DNA of 64,000 nucleotides, from contig NC_040032.1 in NCBI RefSeq assembly GCF_000972845.2, forward strand, positions 19,648,636 through 19,712,635. The letters are read 5' to 3'. Shown here piece after piece: positions 11,896 to 23,215 of this stretch (its first letter is position 1; every line of letters starts with the position of its first letter). The stretch is from Larimichthys crocea. Lineage: Eukaryota; Chordata; Actinopteri; Sciaenidae. The notes beneath the pieces were generated by a model that was not told where the DNA came from, ran no database searches, and was given only the letters and a program-made list of their open reading frames with translations. A program made the position numbers and the translations under genes.

Positions 11896-14049
11896 CATAA
11901 AATACAGGATTTCCACACCCCTTACATTAAATTTCATTTTTTTTAAATCAAAAGTTAAAAACCAGCCACAATATCAGCACAAGATCCCAAAGAGTGCATT
12001 AGAGCTTTGTAATCAAATGATAAAGTCCGCATAGCACCTCCACCCACAACACTCCCACTGCTTGACAGCCAGAACAAATGCAGCCATGGCCAACATCTCC
12101 TCTAATACATCTGATTCCAGAGTATTGTGACCCTAAGTGATGGAGAGCACTGTGAGACTGGCTGACACTAACAATGTTAACAGCGAAAAAAATGCAGTCT
12201 GTACTGCTCTAAGTCTCACCCCCCGCTTTTACTTCACTAGGTAAGAAAACACAACCATCAGAGTTTTCTTCTCGCAGTCGAGTAAGACCCAGCACCAAGG
12301 GGTTTTGTTTATAGGCTGCTGCTTCAATAAGTGAGGTATCTTTCTCCCTCCTACTTTACCAGTACTGGCCTTTATTGCACACAAGCACAATGTTTAGTGA
12401 CCCTGTTGCTTTCAGTCATCTTTCCCACTTACTTTGCACTTCTTCTCCATTTAAGCACATGGGAGTTTCTCCACAAGTCACAGTTAGTCACTCTTTAAGT
12501 GGCATCCAATATTTCTTCCAGAGGTGCAAAGTGTACCAAAACATCCTATCCAAGCTCCAAGCGCTCTTAGTTTGCGGAAATTGCACTTGAGTGGATGTGA
12601 AATCGCTGGAGTAAAATGTTAAAAGGAGGAAGTGTAATTCCATCACTTCCAAAATAAATTAGCATTGAGGTTTGAATCCTGTCTGTCTTTCATGAAGATA
12701 TTTTTCAAAAACTGGGACTATTAAGCTCCACTATGTATTATTTATGACTTTATAGAGGTAATTTTGGGCAATTTCTATAACGTAAGATCCCATTTTCACC
12801 CTTTCTTTGATTTTTTTAATTTGAAATAATTTATACCAAAATATATTAACCATATTTTTGATATATAAAACAGTCTTTTGTATATTATTTGACAAATTAC
12901 TGTAAATGGCTCCAGAGTTGAAAGCCTATTACTTTATCTTTTACTTCAATCAAGCCTCAAAGGGTGTTAAAAATTCTGATATGTACTACATGAGGCCCAA
13001 CCTCAACTTACTTTGAAAGAAAAACAAATCAAAACAGTAGATTGACTTTTATTTAGACTGTGTGGCCACTGAAAAATGGCAGAATTAGAGTATTTAAAAG
13101 ATGTGTTCAATTGTTAGGTTATTTCTTTTAGGTATTTTGATAAAGTCAAAGGAAGAGTTCAAAGACTCACAACATACCAATATTTTATGCTCTTTCACAA
13201 TATTGGCATCCACAAATGTCACTTCAAGTCAATGTCAAGTGTGTATGTAGAGCCATTAATCAAAGCAAGAGTGTCAGCGCTTGAAGGGTTCGGATTATAC
13301 AGGGAACAAGGACATCTCCTGAAGAGGCAAGCAGGCAAAACTTAGACACAAAAGAAAGAAATGCAAGAAAATAGAAGACCTTGTGAAGGATAAAATATAG
13401 GTAAGTCTTAGTCTAAACATAAAACATAAAAGCAAAACAGGTGAGGGGGGGTTAAGGGGTCCCAATAATACAGAACGCAGTGTAATTTTAGTAAATTATA
13501 TAAAATGTCAGTTTCTGCTAATTTAAAACGACGTGTGTGATGTGTAGCATGTGAAAATGTCTAATTTTTATTGTGCCGCCCAGCGGTAGCATCACACAAA
13601 ACCTTATGACAGCTGCTCCACCTCCCGAGCTTCAAGCAATACCTAAAACTTAATTTTGTCACTAAAATGTGCAATATGTTAGCTCATCTACGTCTTTGGC
13701 TTGTTATTACCTCTCACATTTATCCTGAAATACCTAATTTACAAGGTTAAACTCACAATTTCACAACTCAAAAAAAAATAAACAGATTGTTTCCACTTAA
13801 AACAAAAATCTGACATCTTTTTGACATTACCATAGGCTCACTGATGGATACTATTGGCACTAACAGTGTGTTGTTATAATACTTATCCTATATTTGCTGT
13901 TAGTTCAACAAGCAACTTGAAGCCATGTTACTATTTAAACGTTTACCTCAAGAGTTTATGCCACAGAATCACTACAGCTTAGCATTTTAGCATTAGCATT
14001 TAACCTTTTTGCCACCTTTGACATTGCATTGCAGAACTGGGCAAAGCTG

Positions 14050-14560
14050 GAAAAGATTGAACTATGATATAATATACTATAGTAAAGCTATATACTTTAT
14101 ATTTTATATACAGTCGTCCCTCGCTATAACGCGGTTCACTTTTCGCGGACTCGCTGTTTCGTGATTTTTTTCAGTGTAATTTTGCATGCTTTTTTTACAG
14201 CGTACTGTACAGTATGAACGCGCATTGTGTTCTGCGTCCTGTTTAAGGGAGTACTGTACAAAATGCGTGTAAAAAGTGTGATTAGGGGTTTTACGGCCTT
14301 AAAACATGTATAATAACTGTAAAACTTACTTTGCGGATTTCATTTATTGCGGGTTATTTTTAGAACGTATCCCCCGCGATAAACGAGGGACCACTGTACT
14401 ATACTAAATTTCATTTGACTATACACTATAATATACTATACTGAACTCAACTAAACTATTCTATATTATACTATACTATATTACATTTTATGATACTTGA
14501 CTAGATAATACTAGAATACTATTCAGATTAAATACGGAATTAAATATGCAGTATAGCATT
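14050..14560. repeat. Low-complexity ACTATA/TATACT tract hosting a MITE
   Basis: Loose repeats of ACTATA, TATACTATA and ATACT lie on both sides of the element at 14111-14396. The tract looks like a degenerate AT minisatellite into which a TA-targeting transposon inserted. Confidence 0.75.
14111..14396. mobile_element. Pogo/Tigger-type (Tc1-mariner superfamily) MITE
   Basis: A 286-base element with terminal inverted repeats. The left end reads CAGTCGTCCCTCGCTATAAC. The reverse complement of the right end reads CAGTGGTCCCTCGTTTATCG. Both continue into a GCGG/GCGGG block. It is flanked by TA at 14109-14110 and 14397-14398, the target duplication of this superfamily. CAGT.GTCCCTCG termini are typical of pogo/Tigger elements. 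There is no transposase frame, so it is non-autonomous. Its GC content is above that of its AT-rich surroundings. Confidence 0.88.
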
Positions 14561-16523
14561 AGCATTTAGCATCTTTGCTCATCTTAGGTATTTCTGACAT
14601 AGCATATTCAAAAGTTACTTTACTATAGTGCTGACACCAGAATGCTATCTCGCTCTCTCTGTCTCTCTTTCTCCTCCTCCTAAGGCTGTTGTTGGCACTG
14701 ACACATTTAACATGACAGTTGTAAAATCACAAAAACAAAGCGCTAACAAACGAGTCAGCTTACTTGTGAAGTATAATTGCCTGACTTTATCAATTTAGCT
14801 TTCTGTTTTTACATCTTCTGAATGCGTGTGTATGTTAAAGTCTCTCTTCAGTCAAAAAAAAAAGTGTTTTTCTTATTGTTACCTCTCTCTCGGATGTTGT
14901 TCACATCACTTTGCAGAATGATTTATGCGCAAAGTTTGTTTTCACATTCATCTGCTGAAGGGGGACAAGTAGTCTGTGCTTACCTAAAAATCAAAGTGTG
15001 GTGTGAAAACTTCAAGCCTTGCAGATATACACCATGAATGTGCTGTTAGGTGAAGAAGGAGACATCTTTTGTACAATATATTTCCATATTCATAGAGTAT
15101 GGATTTCTGAATGAGGGATAACAATGCAAAAGAACCTTTTAAAGTAGACTCAGTCTGGTTTGAATGTCACAAACACCCACGGCACTGGTCCATGAGACCA
15201 CTTTGCTAGCTTGCCAGTCTATAAATTATATTATATTATGCTATTTTGTATACTACAGTACCCTTTGTCCACAGCTTGGCCATTAGTTTTCACTTAATAA
15301 GAATTAGGTATTGTTGGTTTATGGGTAGATGTAGTGTAGTGTTTCTCTCATCCGCTGCTCACATGGACTTCTTCAACTCACCGGAATCATTCCTGTCAGA
15401 CTGTGTCTCACAGCTTCCTGTGATCCTGCTCCATGCGTTCAGACCAGAAACACTGATTCATAAGCCTCATCAGTAAACAAGGCCCGATGACTCAGCGGGA
15501 GGAAAAACACATTCTGCCTGTCACATTTGAAAGTCAATGAGCTCCAGTGTTCTTTGATACATTGCACCAACTAGCCACAAAAAAAGGGAAATGTAGTGTA
15601 CATTCGGACAATCACAGTAGTCTTTCTTTAAATCTTTATTTGCGAGTTGTTTTTAATGCTAACCTTTTAATGAGTTGTCCACACTGATGATCCCAAACAT
15701 CTGCTGGACCATTGCAGTTCATAATGGGATAAAACCAATTAGACAGCACCACCCCCAAGCTGGAGTTTGGTGGCTTCTACTGTATGTGAAACTCATCAAC
15801 GCAAGCTTCATCTGCCAGTCGACTTCCCAATAGATCATTCCTCGCCGCCTTTGTCTGCACATTGGTCTGCACAGCCTATTGTATCGTCAAGGTTGTCTTT
15901 AAAAGAACTAAATTCTCGATAGATTAAAAACATAAGGTATATCAGCATAGTTTGAATACTGATCTAGATCACCTTAAGGTCTTAATTTGCATTTTTAAAT
16001 CTGCCTCAGGCAGAGTTCTGAGGGGCTATTTGGGCCTTTCTGCCTTGTACTTTAATTATTTGATATAGTTTTTCTTCAGGAACAAAAAATAGATGATTTT
16101 CTAAACTAACAACCGTAAACACATTTGTGCAGTAACAATGAACACCTTCTACCCTCAGGGAAGACTATGTTTATATGATACAACAACTTCTGTACACTGA
16201 GGGAAGACATTACAAACAGCAAGATAACTTTTATGATCTATCATTAAATTTTAATTTTGCTCTGATTTCATAGTAAAAATCCCTTCACTGTATCTTACCA
16301 ATTCTCTTACCTCTGCTTGTTCAGAACTGCCAAACCTTGAAACCAGCTCTTTTCTAAGTAATAAAACCCATAAAAAGTAACTCACAATCAAGAATAAGAT
16401 AGATTTTATATATTTATATAGAATCAACTTTTGTTCCATTTTACCAATTTGGTTTCATGTGTTATCTTCACTACTGGTATTTAATTTCAGTAATAAAGGC
16501 AGTGTTCTTTCTAATGGTGACTG

Positions 16524-16915
16524 GCCATTGTTCCAACATCCCATTATTTCAAAACCCCAATAGTCAGAAAATGTCCTATTGGACCGAAACCCCATTCGTC
16601 TGACAGCCTGTTATCCCGAAAACAAAAGCACACTGCTGTGAAAATATGCAATCTCCCTTGAGTTTTGGTTGCGGTTTGGTTAGGCACCAAAAATAACTTG
16701 GTTAGGTTCATGGTTTTTCACACATTTTGTACTTCTTAGTTCTGTCAGTTTAGTTACATACCTATGTTTGTGAGTGTGTATCTTCAGAATGACAGGCCTT
16801 CAGAGCAATGGGCGTTTGTTTTAGAACTAGGATGTAGGAAAACAGTACTACTGAACTGAAAGCCCATTTGTCTGACTATGAGGGTTTTGGAATAATGGGT
16901 AGTCGGAACAATGGC
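16524..16915. mobile_element. Non-autonomous element with about 45-base terminal inverted repeats
   Basis: The left arm (from 16524) begins GCCATTGTTCC and contains CCCATTATTTCAAAACCCC and ATAGTCAGA. The reverse complement of the right arm (ending 16915) gives GCCATTGTTCC, CCCATTATTCCAAAACCCT and ATAGTCAGA, with about six mismatches in 45 bases. The 300-base interior is AT-rich with no coding frame. No clear target duplication is seen, so the family is left unassigned; a long-TIR MITE is the best description. Confidence 0.8.
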
Positions 16916-18557
16916 ATGGCATCTTTCCAACTTCTCTACTCTGTCTCTATGCTGCTGCTGTGGCTCAAAGCGGCAAGCATTTTTATTCCCACTGAAGATG
17001 TAAATCTTTAAAAACAGAACACAAATATATAGTTTACTCTCTAAAAAGGCTCAACAATTTCCTAAAACAGCTGGTCACTGCAGTTTTTACTCATACAGGA
17101 GTAAAATGTATACTTGTATACTTGTATACTTTTAGTTTTTTTATATAGGTTTTGTTGACAATTACAAATCAGCAGCACCATTTTTTCAGTTTTGTAGTTG
17201 CTACAGTATGCTGAATTAGTTAGAAATTCATTATGCAGATAAATTCATTTAATTCCATGTGACATGCTGGAAAGAATTTATTTTTACATATTTGTTGTAA
17301 CTTACAGGTCTTTGTATTGTGAATCAAAACTGAGGCAATAAAAGTATAGCAGCAGTTTAAAACTGCAAATGTTGTCATGGCGATGTACGTTGTCTAGGGG
17401 CAAAGGAAGTAATAGTGAAATTAGTAAAAGAAATGATGGCAGCTGCAGCTTGTTCTGTTTTATAGCCAATGTGTACACTCACTTAACCCACAATATAGCT
17501 GATACAAAGTCCTACCATGCACCATTACATAAGGTAAGCACTAAAAAGCACCCTGTCTGTCTCCATGACCCTTCTCCTCCATCTTCCATGTCAATACATA
17601 TTTCCTTTCCTCCACTTTATTTCATTAAGTGTAGACTGGTCTTCCTCCTTATCAACAGCTACAAATTAATTTTCTCAGCCTTTTATTAACCTTTTAATAA
17701 CCCCAACAAGTTTTCCAGTCCATTCACAGGCAATCAGCAACATGGGAGGTCTCTAAACAAGCAGCACTGTCATTGGCCTCATATCAGTGCAGTCCTGCCA
17801 CTTCAACAAGGAAAATGTCACTTTTGATATCTCCCCTTGGTCACTGTAGGGAGTCTAACCTGGCTAATGAAGTAAAAATGGAAATGCTGTGGGAGGAAAA
17901 ATGGTCTGTGTACTCAACATCCCTGATTCACGCTGTTCATTTCTTTTTATTTTATCTTGTGTGTGTGTATATTATTTCCCCACTTCTGTTTTTGTGCATT
18001 GCCATTTACTGTGTCATTATCTTTGAGTTAATACATAATATTTTGTTTTGTTTTTTTGTTGCCAGTAGCCTCACAAACTTTGTACTATCCCTGGGGATTT
18101 TAAGAATGCAGAGACACGTTTGTTTGTCAAGCTAGCTCACTGCATAACAATGCCAGCATAAGTACAGCAGCAGCATGTGTTACTCATTAGACATTTAATC
18201 ACTTCTAACAACCATGTGCTCGTTAGCATTGTCAGTATTTCATGTCATGGTGTGAAGCCCATAAGTAGACATTAAAGAGAAGAGTTCCAACAAGATCTTT
18301 GATCAGCTTAGTCGGTGTGAGACTAGTGTATCTGTTGCACTGTCACTGTTGTGTGTACAGTATTTCATGCATTACCATTGCCGATTCATCAGAAAGTCTA
18401 CAGCAGACTCACACACACATGATGACACACACCAAGCTGTTGGCCATATATCAAACAGTGATACCATCGCTTCACAGCGACTTTACTTTATCCTCATGGC
18501 TTTTATACTCATTTGTTTCCCCCCCTGTGTTTGTCATGTATTTGTCCTCTCATCCAG

Positions 18558-18647
18558 ATGCTCCTACCACTACCCCTATACCCACCACAGCCACTACCAC
18601 CACCACCACAATCACCACCACCCTCTCCTATCCTGAAGGCAATCCAG
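18558..18647 (+). CDS. cadm1: cadm1 exon: Thr/Pro-rich extracellular stalk cassette
   Basis: This 90-base exon encodes the stalk between Ig3 and the membrane. With the split Asp codon it reads D-A-P, then a run in which 14 of 30 residues are Thr, ending SYPEGNP. It matches the position and composition of the mammalian CADM1 cassette DPPTTIPPP(T)n, a heavily O-glycosylated, alternatively spliced segment. Most Thr codons are ACC or ACA, so the exon contains a coding (ACC)n microsatellite. The acceptor is TCCAG at 18553-18557 and the donor GTACAG starts at 18648. It is in phase 1 at both ends, so it can be skipped without frame change. A UG repeat and a TGCATG motif follow within 60 bases of the donor. 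Confidence 0.92.
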
Positions 18648-18677
18648 GTACAGTATCACCCTCACACGGCCTCTTTA

Positions 18678-18718
18678 ACTGTGTATGTGTGTGTGTGTGC
18701 ATGTCTGTGTGTGTGCTC
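18678..18718 (+). promoter_or_regulatory. UG-repeat and TGCATG splicing motifs downstream of the stalk exon
   Basis: An imperfect (TG)n run starts 31 bases after the exon's donor and contains TGCATG at 18698-18703. UG repeats bind CELF- and TDP-43-type proteins, and UGCAUG binds RBFOX proteins. Downstream placement of the RBFOX site usually favours inclusion. The motifs are seen; the regulation is inferred. Confidence 0.5.
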
Positions 18719-21700
18719 TCCCTTATACCTCTCACAGCCTTGAATCACTCCATATATCTCCACCATATTGCCACAGTTGCGGCCATATTGGTATGCTTGT
18801 TATTTTACCAGTGGGTTAAGGTCACCCAGTTCCTGTCATCGTTCATCAAAAAAAAAATTGACAGGTAATTCCAAATGCTTTCTGTCATTTAACCGGCAAA
18901 ACTGAATGGCTAAGGCCACACACCTGTTAGCCCAGAACAGTTCACAAATTCACAAATTAGTCTGGAACCTCTCAGTTAATTTATGATTTCCAAGGGGCAT
19001 CAGTGGCCTGGTGCACAAATACATATTGGGAAAAGATTTGGTTTTCCCCACTAAACAGCTGCTCCATCACACAGGAAATGCATTCAGTACAAACAGAAGC
19101 ATGGCAATGCAGTGTGATATCACCTGAACCGGCATGATGGGAAAAGCTAAAGCAAAGACATTGCTAGGAAGGCTGTAAATGATGAAATATGGATACTGGA
19201 TTCACAATGATAACTGTATCATTTTGATAATTGTCCTATAACATTTACCTACTGCTGGCTCAAGAATAGGCTTTTATATGAAACACATCTCTTATTCATA
19301 AAGTCAGTTAAAGATCATACTCTAGGAGTGCTGTGGGAAGAGGGTAGCGGTGGGGATGAACAATAACTGAACATGAGCACTTGAAAATTAGGCCCTTTTG
19401 AAATAAGCAAATTTTATCTCACTCTTTCAGAAACAGAACTGTGGGCTATTGTATGTATAAATCTCCAAAGGGTACAGATAGAAAACATCACTTCATGCCT
19501 CAACTCAAAAATCATCCTGAGCTCCAAATGCAATCAAAGCCTCTCTGACAGACCGCTCAATTGGAACAAATCTCACAAGGCTGGCTGAAATCACAGGCAT
19601 TGTGCTTGATTATGCCATCTGATTGGATTAAAGAGAATACCTATCTATGCAGACTGATTGATAGCTCCTTTGCCTCAGAGTCTGGAGGCCTGTTCTGATT
19701 ATAGCTGTCCTGACAGATTCACACGCAGACGCTGATTATTTTTTAAAGGTACTTTTTAGGTAAATAATAATACTAAAGACATATATTTTATAATGATTAC
19801 CTGAACAAAATTTGCAAATTAGTCAGTGAATAATCAGGTACCATTTAAGTTGCAACCTAAAAGAAGAAATAACACAGTTACAGAAGTAAAGTTTTTTTTC
19901 TAAATGCACTTTCGCTCAACACAGCTAACTCATGGATTTTGCTGGTACAATCTTATTATGTCTGTAATGCAATTTAGTGTCAGCCAATCAGCTACATTTA
20001 CTGAATGGCATATCTTTACGGTCTAAAATGTTGGTTAATGGCAAAAATGTAACAATCCACTCAGTATGTTTTCAATCAGGCCACCTAAAATGAAGGTGTC
20101 TTTAAAGCACCTGGCTTACAAGAACCTTAGGAATTGAAAGCACAGTGTACCATTATCCCGTAATCCTGGCTACTGTTCAGAAACCATTTCCAATTTCAAA
20201 AAACTTGGGAGTCATTTTTGTAGTTTTGACCATTATTTCCATCAGTAGCATTGTACTGACAAAATTTCTGGCTACTGGATACTGGGAATCATCACTAAGA
20301 AGATTCCTAACAGGGCAATGAAGGGGAGCAGTCAGTCTTCCTGTGCAATGGTCATTACAGACATTTCAGGTGTAGTTTGATTCAGTTTTAAAAATAAATT
20401 AAGCAAAACTAAATTTTGATATCCGAATAATAATATCAGAATACATACATAAATAAAGAAAACCTCACTTCTGCCATGCCAATATTTTCAGGTTAAACAC
20501 TTACAGTTTCTGCCAGATGTCCTTTCTTTGCTTTCAACTATCGGGCATTTCATTATTACTGAGTATATAGATTGAAGGCAGCAGACTCATATGGCCATAA
20601 CCCACCCAGTTGATTTCATTTACCCACAGCATGCTGCACAGATCAGAAACCCACTGCCAAATGAATCCATCAGAGTGGGATTGGGTTTTGTTTTTTTTTT
20701 ATCAGTTACCCATTATGGGGACAGAATAGAGCACTTTAAAAAATCTATTAGAGCCCCAACACATGGCTCTTAAGTGCTTGGCAGGATTTAGAAAGTGACA
20801 TGGGGGAAATGATTACATTTCTGTTTCACTACTAAATAAATTTCTAAGTGGAGATATCCTGCAATTAGGGCATATTATTGTGTCAATTTTAATGTTACTA
20901 CAAACATCTTTCAGGAACTGAATTTCTTGGTTTCTCCTTCTTTAGCATCTTCTGTTTCCTTAACCATATTGCTTGGCTGTCTGTATTTTTTTTTCCTGCC
21001 ATTTCTATGTCTGTGTGGAAGAAAGATTTTCCATGAAAAGCATCATTTTGTGCTGCACTCTCCTCAGGGGCAGCAGTGTATTATCTTTTAGTGGTAGTCG
21101 GGGCAAACAGGAGGTCTTTTGTGAGACACGAGCCAACGTCAAAAGTGCAGATGCACCGCTGTTTTTGTAGAGATTCAACATTCATCCTCCCACAAATTCT
21201 GTCTCTCTCATTACACCTCTCTCTCCCCCGTCATCACAATATGACTAATCATTTCCTAATTCAACACACTGCTGAATGAACAATACTGCTTAATCCCTGA
21301 ATGAAGAAAATAGATAATAAATGTGCACCATGTGCAAATACAACAATCAGGTGACAGGCTAGCATTACTTTTAATTGATGAAAGACCATAAACAGTGCTG
21401 ACAACCAATTCATTTAACCCACACAACAGACAGAACCACAAAACAGGCAAGGGAAGAGGAGAGAAACAAATATCCATTACATTTGTCAAGGTCTTAAATT
21501 ACATAAACACCATCTGGAGCAGTGACTTAAGAATTGTATTAATTTAGATGTGTCTCCACCTCACATTCTCCCGGCTAACACATGCGGTGTGCCAGATAAT
21601 GTGCGATATTGTTCCCACTTTGTTCAGTTTGATTCTTTGTCCATTTTAAAATTGGAGCAGCGAGGTACCACTAATTTGATTTAGGGTGATAGCAGCACAA

Positions 21701-23164
21701 TAACTGCCGTCATGTGACATACAGCCCTAAGAGAGCATCGATGATATTATAACACTCAGGATCATGGAAAACACTGGACTGGAGCCCAACACATCCTTTT
21801 AATGTGGACATGCATTTTCTGCTTGATGTAAAACTGCGCTCCACAATGACCAAAAGGAGATGAAACTCATAAAGAATTGCCCGTAGAAGTAGCACTGGTA
21901 AAGACAGATTTGCTGCAGCTCAACTCCTTGTTTACACACATATATTCATATTTAGACTATATTACACAAAATGTGGTCAAATAACTGCTAAATTGTGCAG
22001 ATATATCCTGAATTTGACACTCGCTAATATTGTAATAACACTTTGCAGTCATAGGTGCACATCTGTAAGGACAAACCCAAAGGATAGAGAATATAGAAGA
22101 TACAGACCACTCTATTATCTGATGTATCTGTACAGTATATGTATATTCAGTGTGGATTTGTTTTTAGGCATTAAACACAAGAAGATGGCTACAGCTGATC
22201 ATAAACCCACATATTGGATAAATGAAAAAGATCAGAGGACTACCAACTTTTTCATTTAGGAATTATTTACTACTAAATTTGTCCTTGCAGACCAATAAAG
22301 AACAACAGTGTCAGCTTCAGCGGCTAGAGATCAACCCTAAGAGACAGACTTGGTGATCTTGCATTGAAGAGACATTTTGTTCTTTGGTTATGGAGTTTAC
22401 TCCAGTTAAAGTGTCAAAAAACAAGAGATCAACAACTACAACAGTATGCTGTTAGTTCCTCAGGTCTCAGAATAGAGTTCCTCCTAGATTACTGTTTTTT
22501 CCACCAACACAACAGTTCGTAGCGACAGAAATCTATTGTTGAAAAGAGAGACCAGTTCCTCTACAATAGAGCTCTGTGGGTGGTGGCAAAATTCGGAAAA
22601 TACAGGAAATCATAGACTAAAGCCGAGGCAGAGAAGTAGGTCAGAGAAAGTGGATCCAACAAAAAAAGTAATCTAACAGCCAGCAGGGACACCCAGCAGC
22701 CAGTTGGCATTTTTAGTTCCACGGGGTTCCACCTAATGCATTTCTGCCAATATAATTATGATTGGCATGCAGTTATCTCTGCATGTTGAGCTAGATGTCA
22801 TGTCACTGTGAGTCACCAAAGGCTCATGGGAAGTGTAGCTAACAGTCATGGAGCTGATGGGTGTGCATCGTGTCGTGAATGTCAGCAAGGATGCTCCCAT
22901 GTCCCGTTTGACCTGTGAAGCTGAGAGATGGTGGACGAGGAGGAGGCTGCTCAAAAATGGACAGGCAATCACTCAGCAGCAGACAATTGAATGGTCCCAC
23001 ATGCTGCCACCCACCATGTAATGAGGGTTACCAGGCCATGCTGCCTTTCAGTTGACTGGGTCTTGTAGAGAGAGAGAGAGGCTTCATTTTACATTCTGAT
23101 GCCAATGAACACTAATTTATGGCAGAGACAAAAAGAGGACCCCTTTATCTTGAAAGCACTTTAC

Positions 23165-23215
23165 TTGTTATACTACTACTCTACTACTACTACTACTATA
23201 CACTATTACTATTGA
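23165..23215. repeat. (TAC)n/(CTA)n microsatellite, imperfect
   Basis: Runs of TACTACTACTC and CTACTACTACTACTA grade into CTATTACTATTG. Non-coding and within an intron. Confidence 0.85.

Larger units (their letters stand above)
7776..18557 (+). other. cadm1: cadm1 intron between Ig3 and stalk cassette
   Basis: A 10.8 kb intron with donor GTACGC and acceptor CATCCAG. It is the most repeat-invaded part of the gene here: repeats near 8.0-8.4, 10.7, 11.6-11.9, 14.1-14.4 and 16.5-16.9 kb are listed separately. Between them (8.4-10.6, 11.9-14.0, 14.6-16.5 and 16.9-18.5 kb) I see only AT-rich sequence with homopolymer runs and a CAC-rich stretch near 10.43-10.50 kb. No ORF in it resembles a known protein. 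Confidence 0.9.

Noticed and set aside
18299..18868. Long open frame (189 codons) across the stalk exon
   Set aside because: It is in a different frame or reads through splice sites. Only 18558-18647 is coding, and the rest is intron made open by TG repeats and pyrimidine tracts.
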